Positions 6,384 through 12,491 of a DNA stretch of 12,491 bases are shown piece by piece. The position numbers and the translations under genes are program-made. Numbering within the stretch: position 1 is the first letter of the stretch; the number at the start of each line of letters is the position of its first letter. The notes under the pieces are model-generated. The model was given only the letters and a program-made list of their open reading frames with translations. It searched no databases and was not told the DNA's origin. Source of the DNA: Spirochaetaceae bacterium (GTDB lineage Bacteria > Spirochaetota > Spirochaetia > SZUA-6 > RPPD01); the NCBI GenBank assembly GCA_003818675.1, contig RPPD01000019.1:1-12491 (forward strand), in the 5' to 3' direction.

Positions 6384-9300
6384 ATGAGACGAATTCTTTT
6401 GTTTATTGCATACATAAACATCCTCACTCCGTATCTGCTCTTTGGCCAGACGCCTCAAGCAGAAAATCCGCCAACAGAAAAAAAGGAAGCAACATTCCAA
6501 AGCCTTCTTACAAATACCCTTGACCTGGACATTAACACCGCCAGCTATTATGAACTCGTCGCCTGGTGTGCAGCCTTGAAACTGCAGGATTCGGGCGACA
6601 GACAGGCACTTCAGCAGCGTTTGCGGGATTACTACAAGGTGGCGGTACCAGAAAAAGCACCAGATGCGACACGCAAGATAGAAATACAATCTGCCCAGAG
6701 CTCCGAGTACTTCACTGTTGATGAGGTGGATGAGGAATATATCCTCCTCAGGGGTGATGTAAATTTGGTTCTCACGGATATAAAAGACAATACCCAGCAT
6801 TCTATCCGCGCTGAGCGGATTCTCTACAACCAGAAAAGAAGCATCATTTCCGCCAGCGGAAATATTGTCTATACCAGAAAAAAGGGTGAAACCACCGAGG
6901 TTTTCAAGGGAGAATCATTCATTTTTGATGTAAGTTCATGGGAGGGAGTGCTTTACCTCGCCCAGGGCGAACAGGTAAAAAAGGTGGAAGATAACCCGGA
7001 CCCTCTTACCTTTGTGTATACAGGGAGTGCAATTTCCCGCATGAAGGATGACACAATCATTATTGAAAATGGTGTGATTACCTCAAGCCCGGACATTAAA
7101 AATCCAAATTACAGGATCACTGCCAGCCGCATCTGGGTTTTTGGCCCTGGTGAGTGGGCTATCAGGGACGCTGTTCTTCATGTAGGACACATACCTGTCC
7201 TCTACTTCCCGTTCTATTATTACTCAACAGATGAAATCTTTTTCAATCCAGTTGTGGGTTTCAAGGACAAAGAAGGAGCATATCTCCAGAATACCCTGTA
7301 CCTGATAGGAAGAAAAACAAGGGACGAGAATCCTCTGTCGTTCCTGCCAGTTGAAGGTTCCAGCCAGTCCGGGAACACTCTGGTATTAGACGGGCTTTTT
7401 TTAAGACCTATTGGAGATCCTCTTCCCAAAACAGACAATCAGGGTGATCTTGCGGCAACCATCAAACACTTAAAACTCTATGCAGATATCTATTCCAGGC
7501 TTGGAGCCTTTGGTGGAGTTTTTTTTGACATGTCTCCAGCAGTAAAAATCAACACTGGTATTGCCGCAAGCCGCAACATTTATTATGACACATACGGGTA
7601 TACCCCGTATAACAGCCTCGGAGAGGAGCACTGGCATTCCAGCAATTTTTTTGGGATGGAGATTCCGCTCCGCTACGGGTTTGAGGGGGACTTCAGCTTT
7701 ACATGGGGACTAATTGAAAAGTTGTCAGGGCATTTCAATTTTTATTCTGATCAGTACTTCACATCAGATTTTTACTCGCGGGAAGAGACACAGGACTGGG
7801 GTACAATTTTAGGATTTGATCTTCCCGCAGCGCCAACAACAACCACAACAGTCACCACCTCGCAGCCCAACCTCAACTGGACTCTTGCTGCCAAGTTCAA
7901 TTTCGCCACACTTGTTAACTCTCCAATGCTAAAGCCCTTTGAGATAAGCACATTCAGTTTTGCATTTGACTGGGGCAGCAAAACCATCTCCACAATAGAT
8001 CCTGTTCTCCTGGCCGATCCAACAAGATCATTTTACTATCCACAGCGCATTGTTTTCCCCAATCTCACATTTCAGGTTGGAGGCACCCTGTTAACTTTTT
8101 CAGAAAGCAATGAAATCAAGGTTAATCCCCAGCAAACACAAAAAGCAGACCCTGGTACCGGAACTATGCTTCCAGGTTCCACTGACGATTCACAGAAAAA
8201 GAACCAGGAAACTCAGGAAACGTCTGTTCTTGAAAGGCCTGAAATCAAGGGCAATTCTGCAATAACACGACAGATGAAGTATTATAACTTCACTCTGTCA
8301 TATATTCTCAACCAGACTGGCAAGATGGAACATCTTTATGACCATGCAAACTGGGATACGATTGATGACATTACATATAGGACAAAATCCTCAAATGTGG
8401 ACCTTTCGGGTACATCCAGCATCAACTACAGGCTTTCCTTCTGGAATTCCACCCTGGATCTTGCCGGGTCCTTTATTGTTCAGGACAAATTCAAAACCAC
8501 AATTCTTCGCGATTCAGGAGTATCTCCAACAACCACAGACCAGGCGTATACAAGCCTTGACCTCTCAAAATCAATTCTTGTCACTTATAATCCGTTCCTC
8601 TCAATACCAGATTTCAAAGGCTCATCTTTAAGCTACAATCTCAAGTGGGATTACTTTGATATATACTATGATTCAACAGAAGGCAATTATGTTTCCCGTT
8701 TGTTCACATGGAAACGCGAGACCATGCAGACACAGGAGATTAGATCCAATCTTGTATACCAACCTGAAGAACAGGCTAATTCCCTGAAGACATCCTTTTC
8801 CCTGCCCCCGGTTCTTGGCCGTGTATACGGTGAACTCAATTTCTATCTATGGATATTCCAGACCATTGCCATCTTTGAATACAGGGAATTGTCCACTGGA
8901 CCCTGGCAATTCCAACCATTCAGGCTCACAGAGAAGGCCTCCATGGAAGGCATTTTTACCTTCGAAAGCAGTTTCACCTATGATATTGAAAACCAGACTC
9001 CGCTAAAACTTGAAAATAGCCTCCAGCTTTTTCAGTACAAATACAGGGAGGCCAACAAGTATTTCTTCACCCAGAAACTTGATTATGATTTTACCAGTGA
9101 GCTGTTCTCCTACAGTGTATCATCCCTTAAACTCTGGGACTTGAGCATTGACTTCCTGGCCAAGGAAATGGCTCCAGTTAATTCCATAGGGACACAGACC
9201 AGCACAATACATGAGTTCCTCCCCTATACACTTAACTCTGAATACAAGTTTAACAGCGGTAAATGGTATTTCTGGGACAACAGAATCGTATGGACAAACG

Positions 9301-9788
9301 TCATTGAGCCTTCACTTTTACTCAATTTCCAAAAATACATAGACAGTGCGTTTAAGCTGACTTTTCAGTCTGAACTGAAAATTAATAAATTCCTTGGTAT
9401 GGTCTTTACAGTTATAGTCCACAACAATAACATTTATCGGTATATACCGGCATTCGTCGATGCCGTAAACTCGGATGTTTTTGATGAATATGGGATTACT
9501 GCAAATATTACTCCGGTAGATCCCATTACAGACCTGCTGCGCTCCTACAATTTCTTCAATATAGATGACCGCTACAATTCCTTTTTCAAACTTGAGTCTA
9601 TCAGCGTGGAGTTCGTCCACGATATGGAGGACTGGACCTTGAAGATAGGCTATTCAGGCAAGTTCGAAAACAATGAAACCACAGGTAAATGGGAATGGAT
9701 CCCAAAGTTAACCTTCAGCCTCAAATGGCTCCCGATTCCGGATATAAAGAGGGAATTTGAAGGGGACGAAAACGGGCTTAATCTCTAG
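6384..9788 (+). CDS. lptD: LptD/OstA-like outer-membrane assembly protein
   Basis: A 1134-residue protein, longer than E. coli LptD (784). It has a signal peptide (cleavage probably after G21), then a helical module at about 45-85 (LDINTASYYELVAWCAAL and GDRQALQQRLRDYY). An OstA/LptA-like beta domain spans about 105-275, with YILLRGDVNLVL, IRAERILYNQKR, ASGNIVYTR, ITASRIWVFGPGEW and HIPVLYFPFYYY. The long aromatic, beta-rich remainder from about 285 to the end is the expected membrane barrel. LptD inserts lipopolysaccharide, or another glycolipid, into the outer leaflet of the outer membrane. The barrel contains Thr/Pro-rich and Gln/Lys-rich inserts at about 481-497 and 583-620 that look like surface loops. 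Only one cysteine (C62) is present. The ATG at 6384 has a weak ribosome site, but an in-frame stop lies just upstream. Family assignment is confident; the cargo lipid is not known. Confidence 0.85.
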   Translation: MRRILLFIAYINILTPYLLFGQTPQAENPPTEKKEATFQSLLTNTLDLDINTASYYELVAWCAALKLQDSGDRQALQQRLRDYYKVAVPEKAPDATRKIEIQSAQSSEYFTVDEVDEEYILLRGDVNLVLTDIKDNTQHSIRAERILYNQKRSIISASGNIVYTRKKGETTEVFKGESFIFDVSSWEGVLYLAQGEQVKKVEDNPDPLTFVYTGSAISRMKDDTIIIENGVITSSPDIKNPNYRITASRIWVFGPGEWAIRDAVLHVGHIPVLYFPFYYYSTDEIFFNPVVGFKDKEGAYLQNTLYLIGRKTRDENPLSFLPVEGSSQSGNTLVLDGLFLRPIGDPLPKTDNQGDLAATIKHLKLYADIYSRLGAFGGVFFDMSPAVKINTGIAASRNIYYDTYGYTPYNSLGEEHWHSSNFFGMEIPLRYGFEGDFSFTWGLIEKLSGHFNFYSDQYFTSDFYSREETQDWGTILGFDLPAAPTTTTTVTTSQPNLNWTLAAKFNFATLVNSPMLKPFEISTFSFAFDWGSKTISTIDPVLLADPTRSFYYPQRIVFPNLTFQVGGTLLTFSESNEIKVNPQQTQKADPGTGTMLPGSTDDSQKKNQETQETSVLERPEIKGNSAITRQMKYYNFTLSYILNQTGKMEHLYDHANWDTIDDITYRTKSSNVDLSGTSSINYRLSFWNSTLDLAGSFIVQDKFKTTILRDSGVSPTTTDQAYTSLDLSKSILVTYNPFLSIPDFKGSSLSYNLKWDYFDIYYDSTEGNYVSRLFTWKRETMQTQEIRSNLVYQPEEQANSLKTSFSLPPVLGRVYGELNFYLWIFQTIAIFEYRELSTGPWQFQPFRLTEKASMEGIFTFESSFTYDIENQTPLKLENSLQLFQYKYREANKYFFTQKLDYDFTSELFSYSVSSLKLWDLSIDFLAKEMAPVNSIGTQTSTIHEFLPYTLNSEYKFNSGKWYFWDNRIVWTNVIEPSLLLNFQKYIDSAFKLTFQSELKINKFLGMVFTVIVHNNNIYRYIPAFVDAVNSDVFDEYGITANITPVDPITDLLRSYNFFNIDDRYNSFFKLESISVEFVHDMEDWTLKIGYSGKFENNETTGKWEWIPKLTFSLKWLPIPDIKREFEGDENGLNL

Positions 9789-9834
9789 CATCTTGTGGAA
9801 AAGTGGAGCCTTTTAAGCAGTTTGATAATCAGTC

Positions 9835-9879
9835 AAAAAAAAGAGACAGTCGGTACAGAACCCGCACCAACTGCCTCTT
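9835..9879 (-). terminator. Intrinsic terminator of the H1-like gene, perhaps bidirectional
   Basis: On the minus strand the arms 9866-9879 and 9841-9854 form a 14-base-pair stem with two G-U wobbles and an 11-base loop. A run of eight U residues follows (complement of 9835-9842). It starts 22 bases after the H1-like stop codon. On the plus strand the same hairpin is followed after four bases by CTTTTT, so it may also end transcription from the lptD-like gene, whose stop is at 9788. Confidence 0.85.
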
Positions 9880-9900
9880 CAGTTCTTTTTATTCCCGCTT

Positions 9901-10461
9901 CTATCCCTTTTTTACGCGGTAATGCTTTCTTAAAAAATCTGAAAGTCTGGCAAATAAAGGGCGCCCTCCTGCAGCAATCTCCGTATCCATAAGCACATCC
10001 TGTCTGTTGCGCTTCATCCAGGTGAAAATCTCTCCACCACGCTTGGTATCATTGGATCCGGAATGTGACATTGCAACAAGTATTCTCATTTCACTGAGGG
10101 AAAACATTTTTCTCTGACCATTTAAGACAACAATAAAATGTTTCCCTGCTGATGCTTCCTCAACAGCAACAGTATTCTTCATGACAGGTTTCTTGCCGGA
10201 AATTTTCTTTCTGGCAGGCTTTCTGCTGGCAGGCTTTCTGCTGACTTTAACTCTGCTGCGGATTTTGCTTGCTGATTTGGCATTCTTCTTGTGTATGGCA
10301 GTCTTCTTTTTCTTTGCCATAACTTTGAGTTTTTTATTTACTTTTTTAAATGACACTGGGCGAGCTTTCTTCTTCGCAGTTTTCTTCGCGCCCTTCTTTG
10401 CTTTCTTAGCGGGTTTCTTCACGCCCTTCTTTGCAGCTTTCTTAACTGGCTTCTTGTTCAT
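9901..10461 (-). CDS. Histone H1-like lysine-rich protein with a conserved-looking C-terminal domain
   Basis: A 186-residue, extremely basic protein. Residues 1-95 are built from Lys/Ala/Pro runs such as KKPVKKAAKKGVKKPAKKAK and a doubled SRKPA, the style of bacterial histone H1-like nucleoid proteins that bind DNA without sequence preference. Residues 105-186 are different. They are mixed and look folded: KHFIVVLNGQRKMFSLSEMR, then VAMSHSGSNDTKRGG, FTWMKRNRQDVLMDTEIAAG and LFARLSDFLRKHYRVKKG. I do not recognise this domain. It could be a DNA-binding or partner-binding fold. The ATG at 10461 has a GGAGG site 5 bases upstream. The gene converges on the lptD-like gene and is closed by a strong terminator. 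A role in nucleoid packing or gene silencing is inferred from composition only. Confidence 0.85.
   Translation of the reverse strand: MNKKPVKKAAKKGVKKPAKKAKKGAKKTAKKKARPVSFKKVNKKLKVMAKKKKTAIHKKNAKSASKIRSRVKVSRKPASRKPARKKISGKKPVMKNTVAVEEASAGKHFIVVLNGQRKMFSLSEMRILVAMSHSGSNDTKRGGEIFTWMKRNRQDVLMDTEIAAGGRPLFARLSDFLRKHYRVKKG
10214..10243 (-). repeat. Perfect tandem duplication of 15 bases inside the H1-like gene
   Basis: The unit GCAGGCTTTCTGCTG (plus strand) occurs twice without a gap and encodes the SRKPA repeat. The length is a multiple of three, so copy-number change would lengthen or shorten the basic tail without a frameshift. Confidence 0.9.
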
Positions 10462-10482
10462 GGTTCCTCCAAGAAAAAATTT

Positions 10483-10626
10483 TTAGCGGTATCTACCGCC
10501 CCCCTCCCTGTGCCTGAAAAAGCTCAGGCGCTCCATGCATTCATCGTGCAACTTTTTTACCTGAAGAGAAAAACATGTTCGCAACGCGACGCATCTTCTC
10601 TTCACAAACACTCTAACAATGCGCAT
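10483..10626 (-). CDS. Possible 47-codon small ORF upstream of the H1-like gene
   Basis: An ATG at 10626 opens a frame of 47 codons ending at TAA (10483-10485), 21 bases before the H1-like start. The product is basic (starts MRIVRVFVKRRC, ends FFRHREGGGRYR) and has three cysteines. It has no convincing ribosome site (CAGAG before the ATG is poor) and it overlaps three inverted repeats. It could be a leader peptide, a real small protein, or a chance frame inside a structured leader RNA. I do not recognise it. Confidence 0.25.
   Translation of the reverse strand: MRIVRVFVKRRCVALRTCFSLQVKKLHDECMERLSFFRHREGGGRYR
10486..10499 (-). promoter_or_regulatory. Hairpin just before the H1-like ribosome site
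   Basis: GCGGT and ACCGC pair around a four-base loop. On the minus strand the hairpin is followed by AAAAATTTTTT and then the GGAGG of the H1-like gene. A short stem followed by T residues could act as an attenuator or protect the mRNA 5' end. The stem is only five base pairs. Confidence 0.35.
10512..10529. repeat. Inverted repeat GCCTGA / TCAGGC
   Basis: A perfect 6-base stem with a 6-base loop, one of several hairpins in the region between the H1-like gene and the receptor gene. No U-run follows directly on either strand, so it is not called a terminator. Confidence 0.5.
10562..10604. repeat. Nine-base inverted repeat with inner hairpin
   Basis: TGAAGAGAA (10562-10570) and TTCTCTTCA (10596-10604) are perfect complements. 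The 25-base loop holds a further TCGC/GCGA hairpin with a three-base loop (10579-10589). The stacked structure could be part of a leader RNA or a protein-binding site. Confidence 0.55.
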
Positions 10627-10652
10627 GTCTCTGAAAAGCTTTTAAAAACATG

Positions 10653-10680
10653 CTCATAAAAAAAATTAGAATATTTTCAA
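10653..10680 (-). promoter_or_regulatory. Possible promoter for the H1-like gene
   Basis: On the minus strand TTGAAA (10675-10680) and TATGAG (10653-10658) are separated by 16 bases. If used, the leader would be about 185 bases and contain all the hairpins described nearby. The -10 is only four of six matches. Confidence 0.3.
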
Positions 10681-10728
10681 TTAATAATCAATACCTTATT
10701 AAAAGAATTTTTTTCACCTTAAAATGCA

Positions 10729-10757
10729 TTGACAGAGCTCATGAGGCGGATTAATCT
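10729..10757 (+). promoter_or_regulatory. Promoter candidate for the 7TM receptor gene
   Basis: A perfect TTGACA lies at 10729-10734 behind long A/T tracts that could serve as an UP element. A weak TAATCT lies 17 bases on (10752-10757). The 8-base palindrome CTCATGAG (10738-10745) sits in the spacer and could be an operator. An alternative pair is TTGCAT (10757-10762) and GATAAT (10780-10785), also 17 bases apart, which would start transcription at the ATG itself. Confidence 0.45.
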
Positions 10758-10789
10758 TGCATTAAGTGGCATCAACAAGGATAATTCAA

Positions 10790-12491
10790 ATGATAAAACC
10801 ATTTCACATCTTTATCCTTCTCTTCATTTCACTTGCTTCAACACTTCAAGCACAGAACAAGATTGCAGACATCAATGAACTAACTATACTGACAGATATC
10901 TTCTTTCTTGAATCTTCCGCAGATGCTGATGCAGGCAAACTGATTTTGCTTCCCCGTGAAGAGCTTGAGTTTAAGCTTTACGAAGGAGGAAAACTCCCTC
11001 ATCTTCTGCAAGAGCATAAACGCATCTACACCTTACGTACCTATTTTTTTATTGAAACAGAAAATATCCCTGAAGTGGTCTGCCTGTATACCGGACCCTT
11101 CGATTACGCGGCAGATGTGTACCTGAATGGTATAAAGATCGCCCAAATTGGAAGATCTACAACTGGTTATAACTCAATAAACTATCAGGCAACTCAAATA
11201 ATTTTACCGCACGATCTACTCTTTTTTGGCCGCGAACGCAATGAACTTGCCTTGCAGCTTTTTCCAAGATATGAAAACGAGACCAATCCTGTCAAAAGCC
11301 TGATAATTACATCATTCACAAATGCTTCAGGCATGGTTTTTTTCAAGGATCTCCTTAATATCCATTTTGTGCGTTCAGCTGGAGTTGTCAGCATCATACT
11401 TTTCATCTATTTCCTGACACTTTTTTTAACCGGAGGATTAAGGGAAAAAAAATACATGTATTTCTCCCTTATGTGCCTCTTTTTCTTCTTCGGCTACTTC
11501 AACCTTTCATACACATTTCAGGCTATCAATGAGGTGTTCTCGGAAAAAATCTCGCGAATCGGGCTTCCTCTCTGCAGTCTTTTCCTTGCCCTGTTTGTTT
11601 TTTCCTTCTGCGGTGTGAAAAAACACCGTAAAATATTATATCTGGCGGTCATCATCCCGAATATTCTTGGCGCCCTGATTCTCCTCTTTCAGTCTGATAA
11701 ACCTGGAATTCAGGCGGTTTTCAGCATCGTGACCCTGATCTCAATCCCGGCAAGTCTTATCATCGCTTTTATCCGGCTTTCCATGGCAGTCTTGAAAAAA
11801 GAACCCAAGGACGCAATATATCTTCTGATTGCGCTTCTTCTTGTATTTGCAGCTTCAGCCCATGACATTTACTACCTGACATCGGCCATGGAACCTTTTT
11901 GCTGGATGGTTCCATATGCATATCTTGTTCTTGTTCTGGCAACTTTTTTCATCATGGCTTTTGAGCAATCCATTGTCTACACCATGGCGCTTAAGGGTTC
12001 CGAAGATCTAAATGATAGAAACCTTGCACTGCGGACAATATTGCAGAAAATTTCCGGAATTTCAAATAATCTGGACAATTCCAGTTCAATCCTCCAGAAG
12101 GTAGTAAACTCCTCTGTTGATGTCATTACATCTTATGAAAGGGAAAACACCGCCGCAAATGACAAAATCCATTCACGTTTGATTGAGATAGAATCCGTTC
12201 TCACAAACGCCAGCGCGCGCCTGGAGGCGTCAGGAATACAGATTCCACGCGCGATCCAGACCCAGGCAGGGCTCATAGAACAGTTTAATCAGACCATAAT
12301 CCGCATGACAGAACAAAACAAAAGCATAACAGAGACTACAATGATCTCACAGAAGAAAGCCTTTTCCCTTGCCCAGATTGCGGATGCCAATGCCACTTCA
12401 GTTGAGGATTCAAACGAATCTCTTCGGGAACTCACTTCCTATTCAGAATATATAAATGACATTATTGAAGCCACTGAGGGCATTACTGACC
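10790..12491 (+). CDS. 7TM-DISM receptor with coiled-coil, probable methyl-accepting chemotaxis-type output (3' end outside window)
   Basis: The frame is open from ATG 10790 to the right edge, giving 567 complete codons. AAGG lies 9 bases before the ATG. Residues 1-21 are a signal peptide ending LQAQ. Residues 23-190 form an outside beta-rich domain with YTLRTYFFIETENIPE and AADVYLNGIKIAQIGR, the jelly-roll style of 7TMR-DISM extracellular domains, which are thought to bind small ligands such as sugars. Residues 195-393 contain seven hydrophobic segments (for example SIILFIYFLTLFLTG and WMVPYAYLVLVLATFFIMAF). From 395 on the protein is a long heptad-like helix. The last visible part (SVEDSNESLRELTSYSEYIN, then DIIEATEGITD) resembles the approach to the signalling tip of methyl-accepting chemotaxis proteins. 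The tip itself lies beyond the edge, so the output domain is inferred; a histidine kinase is less likely. Confidence 0.85.
   Translation, partial: MIKPFHIFILLFISLASTLQAQNKIADINELTILTDIFFLESSADADAGKLILLPREELEFKLYEGGKLPHLLQEHKRIYTLRTYFFIETENIPEVVCLYTGPFDYAADVYLNGIKIAQIGRSTTGYNSINYQATQIILPHDLLFFGRERNELALQLFPRYENETNPVKSLIITSFTNASGMVFFKDLLNIHFVRSAGVVSIILFIYFLTLFLTGGLREKKYMYFSLMCLFFFFGYFNLSYTFQAINEVFSEKISRIGLPLCSLFLALFVFSFCGVKKHRKILYLAVIIPNILGALILLFQSDKPGIQAVFSIVTLISIPASLIIAFIRLSMAVLKKEPKDAIYLLIALLLVFAASAHDIYYLTSAMEPFCWMVPYAYLVLVLATFFIMAFEQSIVYTMALKGSEDLNDRNLALRTILQKISGISNNLDNSSSILQKVVNSSVDVITSYERENTAANDKIHSRLIEIESVLTNASARLEASGIQIPRAIQTQAGLIEQFNQTIIRMTEQNKSITETTMISQKKAFSLAQIADANATSVEDSNESLRELTSYSEYINDIIEATEGITD

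Larger units (their letters stand above)
10462..10789. other. AT-rich, hairpin-rich divergent intergenic region
   Basis: The longest stretch without a firm gene. From left to right it holds the GGAGG and hairpin of the H1-like gene, the doubtful 47-codon ORF, three further inverted repeats (the last GCATGT 10623-10628 with ACATGC 10648-10653), and A/T tracts at about 10655-10725. It ends with the promoter and start region of the receptor gene. The A/T tracts may act as upstream promoter elements or as binding sites for nucleoid proteins. No tRNA, rRNA or recognised riboswitch is seen. Confidence 0.6.

Noticed and set aside
9841..9879. CRISPR or mobile-element inverted repeat between the convergent genes
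   Set aside because: It is a single hairpin with a U-run and is fully explained as a terminator; there are no repeats or transposase.
10181..10486. Plus-strand hydrophobic Phe-rich frame opposite the H1-like gene
   Set aside because: It is the complement of Lys codons (TTT/CTT), a shadow that mimics membrane helices.

Overview
The window looks like chromosomal DNA from a diderm (double-membrane) bacterium, most plausibly a spirochaete (Treponema/Spirochaeta-like). This is an inference from content: a large LptD/OstA-type outer-membrane protein with an extra N-terminal module, a 7TM-DISM sensor fused to what looks like a chemotaxis-type signalling region, a lipoprotein signal, and a lysine-rich histone H1-like protein. 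No rRNA, tRNA, insertion sequence or CRISPR array was seen.

Left part (1-3084, minus strand): a compact unit transcribed leftwards, in the order cysS (cysteinyl-tRNA synthetase, probable TTG start), an ECF-type sigma factor, its membrane-anchored zinc-finger anti-sigma factor, and a secreted protein of unknown function that runs off the left edge. Gaps are 32, 4 and 1 bases, so co-transcription is likely. The pair looks like an envelope-stress or surface-signal switch, with the secreted protein as a candidate partner or target.

Middle (3085-6265, plus strand): an 85-base divergent promoter region separates cysS from murB (peptidoglycan precursor synthesis). The predicted murB promoter sits so close to its ATG that the mRNA may be leaderless. 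Next come a TetR-family regulator and, 24 bases further on, a lipoprotein of the PL1 pectate-lyase type with a calcium-binding-like C-terminal tail. These two probably form a small regulated polysaccharide-degradation unit.

Right part (6266-12491): a 1134-residue LptD-like outer-membrane protein (plus strand) converges on a histone H1-like basic protein (minus strand), with a strong hairpin/U-run terminator between them. Upstream of the H1-like gene lies a 328-base AT-rich, hairpin-rich intergenic region that holds a possible 47-codon ORF and a TTGACA-type promoter. That promoter faces the last gene, a 7TM-DISM receptor with a coiled-coil/methyl-accepting-like C-terminus, which is cut by the right edge.

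The points most worth follow-up are the sigma/anti-sigma/secreted-protein operon, the cysteine-poor LptD, the H1-like protein with a distinct C-terminal domain and its structured leader, and the receptor fusion.
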